Part shown: positions 55,007-64,000 of the stretch, one piece after another | Position numbering within the stretch: the first letter of the stretch is position 1 | How the letters are laid out: every line of letters begins with the position of its first letter | Source of the DNA: Brachycybe producta | Taxonomy: Eukaryota > Arthropoda > Diplopoda > Playtdesmida > Andrognathidae | Length of the DNA stretch: 64,000 nt | Assembly (NCBI GenBank): GCA_036925085.1 | Contig: JAUPFP010000001.1 | Span: 15,600,842-15,664,841 of the forward strand | Reading direction: 5' to 3' | Made by a program: the position numbers and the translations under genes | The notes under the pieces: model-generated | What the model was told of the DNA's origin: nothing | Seen by the model: the letters and a program-made list of their open reading frames with translations, nothing else | Databases searched by the model: none

Positions 55007-58000
55007 TGTGGCAACCTCGTCTGCTCAAATCAAATCTTTGATTGAGCAGACGAACTCCCTATGGTGGTCTGCCTGACAGCTTGCAGTACTCTGTTGGGAT
55101 GGACGCCATTTTGGTGCCAGCAGACCTCTCACCATTGGAGTCAATGGGTGAGAGGTCAGAAGTGACCACTGTCCCCGCCAGGTGGAGTTGCCTTGAGGTA
55201 TTAATTGGTTTGGTCAGCCATTTAATCTGGGCAGTGTGTTGTGTGCGGAAGGAGATACCTGACCTGTGCAGGAGGCCTCCATTGTCATCTTTGATCTTTT
55301 TTGATGGCCTTGTTGGCCATTATGCCTTTGTTTATATTGTGTTGGCTGGTTGAACTAACCAGCCAACATGTAAATACAACCAAGTAAGTGTATATTAAAA
55401 GTGTATATTTATTGTTTTATTATATTTAAATACTGTCGTGTCGGTCATTTGGGGAGTTACCGCAGGAGGTTGGGTTTTCCGGGTTGGGGAACAACGCCAC
55501 CGTCTTTACCATCCTGTTTCGGCCGGTAACTCGTATCGGCTTGCGGTGGAACTCCGGTAACTCATATCGGCTTGCGGTGGAACTCCGGTAACTCATATCG
55601 GCTTGCGCTGGAACTCTCGTTTCACCATGAGCCGACACGAGTCGTTCTTGGCGTGGTGACGTGGTTTTCGTCATGTCCATGGATGGAGGCTCTGTGGAGC
55701 CGAAACCACCCAGGTTTTAACTCTTGAGAGGCAGTTATGGGTGCAGTCCCGTCCCCGTAAGGAGCCTGGAAGCAGTTAAGTTTTTTTCTGGCCTGGGGTA
55801 TTGTGACGATCCAGTCGGGACATTACAATTGGTGGAGGCGCGAGTATCTATACCCCGGCTCGCATGGTTAGACTTTGGATTTGACCATTTAGTCGGTGAA
55901 ATCACTGTACAACATTAGTACGATGCTGGGTGCGGTCTTTGGTTCATGGAACAGCTACAGAAAACACTGATTACCTTGTTTTACCACTTATTTACCGTGG
56001 GGTGCAGACTTCGGTTCGTTGTACAGTGGTACTAAGTGGTGCACTAAGTTTTACCGCAAGTACACCGTGGGGTGTGGACTTTGGTCCTTGGTACCACGGT
56101 AGAAAGTGGTAAAAGGTTTACCGTGAAGTACACCATGGGGCACGGACATTTGTCTGTGGGACGGTTGTAGAAACCGGTAAGGAAGAACTGTGACCGTTCA
56201 TTACCGTGGGACACGGACTTTGGTCCATGATACTGCAGATTTGCACGATTCCATCCGTTCGTTGCGGTGTTTTATGGACTTTGGCCCATGAATTTACCGT
56301 TTTCGACTGTGGAAACCTGTTTTCTGGTGGTTTTGGCCAGAATTGACCGTGGAAGCACGGTGGATTCCGGCGTAAACAATGAGATTACTATGGAGAATCG
56401 GAAAATCGCTACAGAAGTGGTGTTGGAGTTATGCAACTGCATAGTAGACTTTCCCCTTGGGGCGGAAGGCGGGGTGCCTCTGAAAAGAGGTGCGAAGCAG
56501 TAGCGTGGATGAAGATTTGTTGGAGGGAAGTGTCGTTGACGGTGTTCCACGAGGCCAACCTCTTCTTTAACCCAGTCTTTTCATTTGTCCGTTACGACCG
56601 CCGAGAGGATATGACACCTTTCCTCTGCATGTTCGAAGCGAAGGCTCGGGCACAGCGCTGGACGGATGAGTCCAGGTGCAGCTACTTCATGTACTTGCTT
56701 GATGGTCTGGCAGAAGTCTAGGCTAGGCCCAGTTGGTGAAAACTCTTCTGGACCTCACCTGGGCAGAACTGAAAGAGGCTATGAGTCACCGATTGAGTTC
56801 TGGCAATCAGGCTTGTCTGCTTCTCAGAATTTGAGACGATGAAGCACGGTATGCACGAGTGTGCAAGCATTTTATTGGCGGTTTTTTGAACTGTCAGAAC
56901 GTTTCTCCACGAGAAAACGAGAGCTGTCAGCTCATTCGTTTTAAACGGAAGCTCCTGACCGGCCATCACTGATCAATTGATCGGGTGTCAGGCCGAAATG
57001 GTTGAAGCATATGCCCGAAGGGCACGGCTTGTTGAAGCCAATTTGGTGACAGCAGGTAGATTACCCGCCCATACTTGAGTGGTTCCTCAGGACCGGGCTA
57101 ATGTCCAGTCCTCTTGTTCCTCGGCTAGCTCTTGGAGCCCTGCCAGAGTCTCTACTTCGAACCAACTGGGTGCGAAGGCTGGTGCACCGTCCAAGTCGGA
57201 CAGAGCAGTGGCCAAGACCGGAGGTAAGAAGAAGCAGGTGGGTTCCAGTGGTGGAAAGCCGGCGGTAACATCTCGGAGTGCGGACCATGGGTCAGAAGGG
57301 TCACTGCGGCAATTAGTTTCGTGTTACGGGTGCCAACAAATGGGGCACCTGAAACGGGACTGTCTTAATGCTACAGCATGGGATGAGTCAGTGTACCCTA
57401 ACACATGATCTTGTGACCCCCTAGTGAGGGTACACCCTTTTCTCCGGTCCATAGCGGTGGGGAATTCAATACCCTAGGACCAGAAACATCGACCTCTCCT
57501 GAGGCTGAGGGATGGCGTGTTGGCGCATTGCCCCGTATTCAGATGCAGAGGTGTATCTGAATAACCGACTTGGTCTGTGGCAGGACCAGCCGGGAATGGA
57601 GGGTTGCCAATACCATGGCTATTACCGTCTAAATGAGCCACTTCCAGAGCCGTGGGTAGTGAAGCTACCACCGTACAACATGCGCCATGTGGTGGCGTTT
57701 GGTTGTGGAGGTTTTCCGGTGGTCATGGTCATGAACCCGGTTCAGCAAATGTTTGCGATTCTGGATGAATGAGGCTGCACGCCGGGATAGTGCAACTATC
57801 CCGGCATGCAGCCTCATTCATCCAACGTTTGTTCGAATGCAACCTAGGAGGTATGGCTTGTCTGTTTATTACTGAGCCACTACCAGGGTGTGAGACCGAG
57901 CCTGCAGTTGCCCTGGTAGACCTAACAAGTCGGATGCTTCACAAGCGTCCGCAACTCTAAGATATTCCTTTCCGAGCCTTGGAGGAAAGCCGACTTAGAG

Positions 58001-58550
58001 GCACGGTTTTCGATCCTGGTTTTGGGTGACGTAAAACCCAGATGTGTTTGTGGTGGGCACATCGGTGGGATGCAGAGTGGATGGGCTCCACTTTTGCGCC
58101 ACCGCCAGGGAAGCTGTCTGGTAGCTAAGGAGGTCAGGTTTGAGGTAGCAATCCTGGCTGGCTCGACCTACCTGTTCTCGGGGCGGAACTGGGAAGTTGA
58201 GAGGATTGTGGCAACCTAGTCTCCTCAAATCAAATTTTTGATTGAGCAGACTAACTATGGTAGTCTGCCTGACAGCTTGCAGTAAGCTGTAGGGGTGGAC
58301 GCCATTTTGGTGCCAGCAGACTTCTCACCATTGGAGTCAATGGGTGAGGGGTCAGAAGTGACCACTGTCCTCTCCAATTGGAGTTGCTTGGAGGTATTAA
58401 TTAGTTTGGTCAGCCATTTAATCTGGGCAGTGTGTTGTGGGTGGAAGGAGAGACGTGACCTGTGCTGGAGGCCAAGGAGGTCTCCATTGTCATCTTTGAT
58501 CTTTGTTTGCCTTGTTGGCCATTCCCACAATTCCGATTCCCACAAGGGAA
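55007..58550 (+). mobile_element. Ty3/Gypsy fossil with accessory region, internally deleted
   Basis: 5' LTR 55007-55827 (TGTGGCAACCTCGTCTGCTC ... GACATTACA), leader with decayed hairpins (55930-56300), gag pieces (YLLDGLAE near 56690; zinc knuckle CYGCQQMGHLKRDC near 57325), accessory region (57480-58200, including LNNRLGLWQDQPGMEG) and a truncated 3' LTR from 58207. Protease, RT and integrase are missing. The 3' LTR stops at a LINE junction. Many breaks; clearly older than the 8175 element. Confidence 0.85.
57763..57823 (+). repeat. 28-bp hairpin in the Gypsy accessory region
   Basis: The arm beginning GGATGAATGAGGCTGCA pairs with the arm ending TGCAGCCTCATTCATCC, with one mismatch and a 5-base loop. 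It corresponds in position to 20338-20382. Confidence 0.9.
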
Positions 58551-60600
58551 TCTTGGAAAAGTTTACTTAAAAAAGGGCTAACTTCTGTGGCCATCTCCTT
58601 TAGCAAACGTGGTGAAATTTCATCTGGACCAGCAGATTTATTAACATCTAGATTATAAAGCAAATTTTGTAATCCAGTGGAGTTTAGAATTGTGAGGCAT
58701 GACATGAGATAAGATGCCAAGTTGAGGTTCCTCATCCCCATTATTAGCATGAAAGACATTTGAAATTTTGTTGAGAGATTTTACATATTTCCAGAGCAAC
58801 TTGGGATTTTTATGGAGTGATGATACCCCTAAGACATTATTAGCAAAGTTCAAGTGTTTCTTTTTAAGCAAATTTTTCACAAGATGTCGCTGGGAATTAA
58901 ATTGCAATTTGATAGTGTTATCTATGTTCATCTTCATTTTAGATATAAATTTGTGTTGTTTACAAAGAGCGCGGCGTATCTCAGTGGTGTACCAAATTGG
59001 TTCCATGCTTGATTTTTCATTTTTGCAAACAGTGACCACTGTTGGTTCACGTCTTTTGATAGTCCACGTTTATTGTTCAGTTCATTTGTTACAAAAAGCT
59101 TAAAATTAGCCCAATCAGCTTTATTGTACTGAAGGACTTTTCGGGGAGCTGATTGGAGTTTTTCAAATTGGGTGACAAATTCTAAGTAAATCATTTTGTG
59201 ATCGCTTATGCCATCAGCAATTTCAATTTATTTGACATTTTCTGGGGTGTTCGTAAAAACTAGATCTAGAATATTAGCTGTTGTAGTGGTGCAGCGTGTA
59301 GGAGTTTGCACTAGTTGATCCAGGGAATAAGTGCATACACCGTCAAGCAGTATAAATATTAATTTATTGCTAGGGTAGTCAACAGTATAATTTTTCCAAT
59401 TTATTCCAGGAAGGTTAAAATCCCCACCAATGAGAACTGATGCATGTTTGTGGGTAGAAAATAAGGAATCCAAACATTTTCTAAATTGGAGTAATTCCTC
59501 CTTGTCATTTAAAGGTGGGCGATAGAATGAAAATAAGAACATTTTTCTTCCATTATGAAGTGAGATGCTACAACAAACTGCCTCACAATGACCTTCATAA
59601 TGGAAGTCTCTTTTTGATGTTAGGTTTTTATTGATAGCAAGAAATACACCTCCACCTTTGGTTAAGTTACGATCTTTTCGGAATATGTTAAACTGTTGGG
59701 GGAAAACTTCAGCGGATGAGACATCTTCATTTAGCCATGATTCATTGTCGAAGATAATGTCCGGATTGTAGCTTTCTATGGTTTCTCTAAACTGAATTAC
59801 TTTATTTTTTATATTTCTGCAATTGATTATTAACATTTTTAAGGACTTATTTATAGGCTCGTTTTCCTTGTTGGTCAGAGAAACTGTCTTAGAAGAAATT
59901 TTCTTGTTAGAAAATTGGTTTTCTTTTTGAATAACTATTTTAGGTTTATTATTAGGTTTATTCTAGATTTGATTTCTTCCTAGAATCAGGGCATTTTGTA
60001 ATTAGAAGTTTTCCTGGACTTGACTACAAACAGATTTCCAGAGAACAGAGTTCAAGTCTTTTTTACCGGCTGCAGTGAAGTGAAGGCCATCACGCAGATA
60101 TTACTTATCGGGTTTTTTAAGAAGCTCCTGAGAAGCATCTGCAAATGAATAACCAGCACTACGACAGAGAAGATATAACTCTTGTGAAATCTCCTGAACT
60201 GCAGGGTTTGGATAAAAAGAACCCCTAGCATCATGCTCAAACCGTGGCAGGACAGTAGAAATTACAATCCTTGCACGAGGTTTGATTCGTTTTACCTCTA
60301 GAAAAGTGTTTGTCTCTCAGCTATCCCCTTTGGCGCATCCATCTTGAGATTATTAGTGCCGGCATGCACAACTACAACAGGGTTAATGCTAGCTTTGTTC
60401 AGCACTGCCTTAACTCGAGTAGTTAAATGCTCAACACTTGTGCCTGGATAGCACCACGTAGTTGACTCGTACGTTACTGTCACCATTGAGATGGGAACCA
60501 GCCTTGATGATGAATGTTAACTAGGTGGCATTTGTGTTTGAGCTAGTGACCTGTAGTCTAGTCAAATCTGATAACAGCACTTCAGTGACATTTTTTTGCA
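58551..60600 (-). mobile_element. LINE family B, 5' half (esterase ORF1, endonuclease)
   Basis: Minus strand: ORF1 esterase remnants at 60490-60000 (VVVVHAGTNNLKM; DGLHFTAAGKKDL, the C-terminal D-x-x-H of SGNH enzymes), endonuclease at 59836-59228 (NESWLNEDVSSAEVFP, GGDFNLPGINW), linker and the start of RT to 58551 (SAGPDEISPRLLKEM). The 3' half is missing where it meets the Gypsy LTR. Stops and frameshifts throughout. In a TBC1D9 intron, antisense. Confidence 0.85.
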
Positions 60601-60634
60601 AGCTCTCAATATTTTATTTACTTTTTTTATGTAG

Positions 60635-60718
60635 AGGAGGAGAGTCTGGCGTTTAAGTCTGCAACTGATCGGTTTCACAGACTTTTCATGATGCCATCGG
60701 AAGAAAAGTTAGTCAATT
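60635..60718 (+). CDS. TBC1D9-like exon e
   Basis: Acceptor TTTTATGTAG. Encodes EESLAFKSATDRFHRLFMMP then SEEKLVN (human KFHRLFGMPEEEKLVN). Donor T|GTAAGG, phase 1; the next intron is 71 nt. Confidence 0.92.
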
Positions 60719-60789
60719 GTAAGGAAGAAAAATTTTGTTGTTCATTTAAAAGTTGTTTGCTTATATTTTTTTAAATCTGTTTGATGCAG

Positions 60790-60923
60790 ATTACTCGTGC
60801 AGTTTGTGGAAGAGTAAGGTTCCACGCCAAGGGTGGTTGTACCTCGGCGTCAATTATCTCTGCTTTTTTTCTTATCTTCTTGGAAAGGAGGTGACTGTGA
60901 TTGTAAGGTGGACAGATGTAACG
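60790..60923 (+). CDS. TBC1D9-like exon f (first GRAM domain)
   Basis: Acceptor TGATGCAG. Encodes [34 protein letters not shown] and VRWTDVT, the GRAM-domain beta strands (human [20 protein letters not shown]). Donor ACG|GTAATG, phase 0; an internal GTAAGG at 60903 would remove conserved residues. Confidence 0.94.
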
Positions 60924-61659
60924 GTAATGTCGTGGCTTGTTGTGTTAAAAAAATATGCAACTGTTTTTACAAACATGAATAACTTTCAAACAGACTTTTA
61001 GACGTTTAAAGTAGTGAAGTGAATTAAAAAATCAGACTAAACTAAGCTTGGTTTATACTTTATTGCTGAGGAATGAAGCAGTCTGTTAAGTGTCAAAAAT
61101 GACGTCAGAGCTTCAGATTTTTGTTTTGACCAGAACATGAATCTAGCTTTGAAATTGTTCAACTTTTCAAAGCGTAGCAATTGAAGGCACCAATCAGGAA
61201 ACGGATACACCAGAGACCTTTTTCTTTCAGAAGGGGGAAGACATAAAACATTGTAAATTTTGCAAAACCACATGTTTGTATGAACAAGCTAAGCTTTGGT
61301 GAGTTCATTTTTAGGAGCTTTTAAAGCTTGCAAATCATGGCAAAATCTGGAGTACAAACCCACTTTTATTCATGTGCTAAAATGTCAATTGTTATTACGT
61401 GCAATCAAATAATTACAAATTTAAGAATGAATACTACAACATTGTAGGATGTTTTACTAGTGATGGGCGAGTTCATTGTTCTCATGCATACCTAGTCTAC
61501 AATTGATGATAAGTTTAGCATTTAAGTAATAATCGTATCCTACAGTGTCCTATTTAATTACAATGGTTTCGATGTATTGAGTTAATGTTTCACTATTTCG
61601 ATGTAAAATTGGGACAGTTTCCTTGCAAGGAGGACAGATTTTAGTCTACATTTTTTAAA
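60924..61659. other. Intron sequence, no feature recognised
   Basis: TBC1D9 intron. A minus-strand segment at about 61040-61270 has an open frame but no recognisable similarity. Confidence 0.5.
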
Positions 61660-62020
61660 TGGCTGATAGAAGGTTTTTCTCCTAAACCAACTTCAAGTAA
61701 ACCATGCAGGGCATCATATTTGGGTAGTAGTAACCACTAATATCAAAATTAGGTACATTTTTGCATGGACTGAGGCAAGGACCTAGGGCGGTAAGACAAT
61801 TGCAGAGGATTTTTTGCAGACGATTTTATGTGGCTTTTAATTTTCTGACATTGCATTAATTCAGCTGTACCTGAACACATTTCAATAATAATTGTTATCA
61901 TGTTTATAGTTTTGGTTTTTACAATGCATTTAACATGTTACAATAGTACTTTTGTCTCTCTGCTACATGCCTCTTCTTCTGCCTTTAGAGTAATTTTACA
62001 AATTCATATACACAGCTCTT
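61660..62020 (+). mobile_element. LINE family A 3'-end fragment
   Basis: CCTAAACCAACTTCAAGTAA and ATATTTGGGTAGTAG match the ORF2 tail at 39150-39200. The 3' end GAGTAATTTTACAAATTC matches 39510-39525. Several stops. Confidence 0.8.
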
Positions 62021-62397
62021 TCTCTGTACAATGCGATTGCTTAAAAGATTAATTTATCCTAAGGTGGGCTTCTTAGGCCTCTAGCATGATTTATTGTTGT
62101 AGAATACGTTTTCTTTGCTAAAGGTAAAGGCAACAATATATTCTTCTTCAGAAAAACGGAACTGATACTTGTGAAGATAGAGGACCTTTCCAAATATTGC
62201 AAGTAGACATTTTGTCAAAATGCAAAATTGGAACAGTCAATTTTGACAATAAATGTTCCTAAAGACAGTCAAAGGTAGTCCTCACTCACAGTGTACTTGA
62301 TACAATCTTATGATTTTTTTTTACTTTTCAGTTCTTATATTTTATGGACTATTTTGCACGTGTTCATTTAGTTTTCTTAATTTTTTTCATGAACTAG

Positions 62398-62540
62398 TTG
62401 CTTGAAAGAAACAGTGGGTTTGTGTTTCCGGACAGTATCAAAGTGACAACTCGGACGGAAGAATTTTACTTCACAATGCTTTTGAAACCAACTGAGACGT
62501 ATTCTCTTATGGAGCAGCTTGCAAACATGGCTATGAATCA
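62398..62540 (+). CDS. TBC1D9-like exon g
   Basis: Acceptor TGAACTAG. Encodes LLERNSGFVFPDSIKVTTRT, EEFYFTMLLKPTETYS and LMEQLANMAMN plus two bases (human SIRVDTRDQELFFSMFLNIGE). Donor CA|GTACGT, phase 2. Confidence 0.93.
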
Positions 62541-62653
62541 GTACGTTGTTGCAGCTAAATTAGATGTTGAACTCACTTGTGTATATTTTGCTTTTGTAAC
62601 TACTATTTCTAAAGATGTACTTCACAGATAGCTTGCGTTTTTTTTTCTTGAAG

Positions 62654-62707
62654 GCTTATTTATGAAGAGGGTTTTAAGGTTGATACAGATTTGCTAATGA
62701 AAGTAAG
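62654..62707 (+). CDS. TBC1D9-like exon h
   Basis: Acceptor TCTTGAAG. G completes Gln, then LIYEEGFKVDTDLLMKV (human LLDSEGFLED). Donor AG|GTACGG, phase 2; the nearer GTAAGG at 62703 would break the frame. Confidence 0.85.
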
Positions 62708-62785
62708 GTACGGTGATATTTCAACATAATAAAATTCTGATTGTGTCAGTGTGGGGTTGTTAAGTGTACTTCTCTATTCTTACAG

Positions 62786-62860
62786 TTGCAAGAATGTTCC
62801 CAGAACGTCATCATATCTAAAACGGGATCTTGATGCTCGAGCTCACAGCGAAGCTTACAG
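62786..62860 (+). CDS. TBC1D9-like exon i
   Basis: Acceptor TCTTACAG. T completes Ser, then CKNVPRTSSYLKRDLDARAH and SEAY (human ISALKRDLDARAKNECYR). Donor AG|GTTATA, phase 2. The next exon (FRLP..EKLDG in relatives) is not in the window. Confidence 0.92.
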
Positions 62861-63508
62861 GTTATATGTTTAACGATTATATTCAGTTTTGATTCTGCAG
62901 TGTTTTAACTTTTCTGTATTCATTGGGAAGCACAATGTTAAGTTTGACATATAGTGTAAGAAAATGTACTAAACGTGATGTTCTAGTTAGGAGTTGCACA
63001 TTTTAAGCGACTTTAATGTTCCATTTTTATGGTGAAACAGAGGTTGGTTGGCACACTTTTCAAGCTACGTTCTCTTTCAATTGTTTTGGTAAACTGTGAG
63101 AAAAAAGTATTGAAACATATCGTAATTGTGGCGTTTTTGCTGTACGTTTACACAATCCCAAAAGCTTATTTGAAATAAAAAACACTAGCAGAAATATCGG
63201 GCATTACTCATGCCTAAATCTGAAGATACCCATGCCGCCCCACTGTTCTTGCTTGAATATGAATCATACGCACCACTTTTATTTTTACGTACATCTACTG
63301 TATATATCGTCGGTTACGAAGTGATACAATGTAACTAACATTTTTGGTGCTTTTCAGGTTTTGGCATAAAAGAAACTATAAAAAAGATGTGTATCGTTTG
63401 GAAAATGTCGCGAAATAAACAAAATTTTTTTAAAAGATATTGACTGGTAGAGGGTGTTCAAATCCAAAAATTGTTTGTGATGTCATTTACGTAACATAAA
63501 TAATATAT
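62861..63508. other. Intron sequence, no feature recognised
   Basis: TBC1D9 intron up to a truncated LTR. An acceptor-like TTTTCAG at 63358 leads into a short open stretch, discussed among the rejected items. Confidence 0.5.
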
Positions 63509-63655
63509 TGTAACAATGTAGAGCTCTTGTTACGGGACTCAAGTGTAGAATCTCTTAGTTCGAGCGGGTACCGCTTTTCGCTAAGAGATGTAGTGTAATA
63601 CAACCTGAGTCCAGACTGGTGCCGGGGTCGTTCTCCAAGATATTTCGTTGTATCG
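63509..63655 (-). mobile_element. LTR 3'-end fragment, reverse orientation
   Basis: Reverse complement of the last 145 bp or so of the LTR at 49136-49699 (TGTAACAATGTAGAGCTCTT on the plus strand). Truncated where the LINE tail begins. Confidence 0.8.
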
Positions 63656-63656
63656 T

Positions 63657-64000
63657 CAATTCAATTCATTCAATTCAATTAAATACACCTGCAATCAGCT
63701 CGAAAGCCATGTGGCATGGAGGGATTGCTCCCAATCACGACTGATTGTCATTATTTAAAAATAAGACATCATCATGAAATTGAAATCGTCGTAACAAAGA
63801 ACTATTCACAGGAAGAGAATTCCATAGTTTAATAACATTAGGAAGAAAAGACCAAAAATATGCATCGGTCCTAGCCATTTGAAAGTTTTTGAATGCCCAA
63901 ATCTACCTTTACGAGGATTTCTAGTTAGTAAACCATTAAGCAGGGTAATGTTATCACAAGACAGCAAATGTCCCAGAAGAGCGAGGCTTTGCTCATTTCT
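63657..64000 (-). mobile_element. LINE family B 3' end, running off the window
   Basis: An AATTC-rich tail (ATTCAATTCATTCAATTCAA), then ACACCTGCAATCAGCTCGAA and the ORF2 C-terminal region, closely matching 1061-1400. Continues to the right. Confidence 0.88.

Larger units (their letters stand above)
50439..62860 (+). other. TBC1D9-type Rab-GAP gene, nine N-terminal-half exons
   Basis: Vertebrate TBC1D9/TBC1D9B proteins have two GRAM domains, a TBC Rab-GTPase-activating domain and EF-hands. Nine exons join in phase to give about 276 residues covering the region from LTERANPYFMLQ through the first GRAM domain to LKRDLDARAHSEAYR: 50439-50550, 51940-51991, 52054-52131, 54215-54310, 60635-60718, 60790-60923, 62398-62540, 62654-62707 and 62786-62860. 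Similarity to human TBC1D9/9B continues across every junction. The first coding exon (the family's MW..PEEV start) was not found in the window. Second GRAM, TBC and EF-hand parts must lie to the right. Which paralogue (TBC1D8 or TBC1D9 group) is inferred from the TERANPYF and VPRQGWLYL matches. Confidence 0.9.

Noticed and set aside
63359-63417. Possible terminal exon after the last TBC1D9 exon (acceptor TTTTCAG, in-frame FWHKRNYKKDVY and a stop)
   Set aside because: It keeps the frame, but does not match the expected FRLP..EKLDG continuation and looks like chance; an alternative truncated transcript cannot be excluded.

Overview
This is a repeat-rich animal (metazoan) genomic window. Three conserved spliced host genes are recognisable: the last five coding exons of VPS18 (+ strand, 5218-42238), a complete-looking two-exon BAG3/Starvin-type co-chaperone gene (- strand, 45639-42501), and nine exons from the N-terminal half of a TBC1D9-type GRAM/TBC Rab-GAP gene (+ strand, 50439-62860, continuing past the window). 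Splice signals, AATAAA sites and exon phases are all eukaryotic. The protein sequences look like an invertebrate, perhaps an arthropod such as a chelicerate, but the window alone does not settle this.

Most of the rest is transposable-element sequence that has inflated the introns. VPS18 has 531 coding bases spread over 37 kb. Its first intron in the window (5340-22317) holds a mariner relic, a six-member composite repeat family, several LTRs and a 13.4 kb Ty3/Gypsy-type element (8175-21571). The second intron (22436-35215) holds a LINE split by a solo LTR, and decayed Gypsy pieces in both orientations. The fourth (35500-42174) holds a hAT-like element with 8-bp target duplications, into which a nearly full-length CR1/L2-type LINE with an esterase ORF1 has landed. 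VPS18 and the BAG gene are tail to tail, with only 262 bp between stop codons and separate poly(A) signals. The BAG gene has a heat-shock-element-like array just upstream of its ATG.

From 45.9 to 50.4 kb there are a LINE 3' end, a Penelope-like fragment, a hammerhead-like core, a 460 bp (AT)n tract and solo LTRs. The TBC1D9 introns (50551-62785) hold another composite-repeat copy, a solo LTR, a (GA)n tract with an internal 226 bp duplication, a second decayed Gypsy element with accessory genes (55007-58550) and LINE pieces. Host introns are sharply bimodal: 57-113 nt where no element has landed, and 1.4-17 kb otherwise.

The observation most worth following is in the Gypsy lineage. Besides gag-pol it carries about 4 kb of extra coding sequence between integrase and 3' LTR. 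It has a 5' leader made of regularly spaced hairpins around an ACGGAC/GTCCGT core. It also has a strong hairpin inside the accessory coding region that persists in three copies, and in the most divergent copy the stem sequence is different. These elements are described as fossils only.
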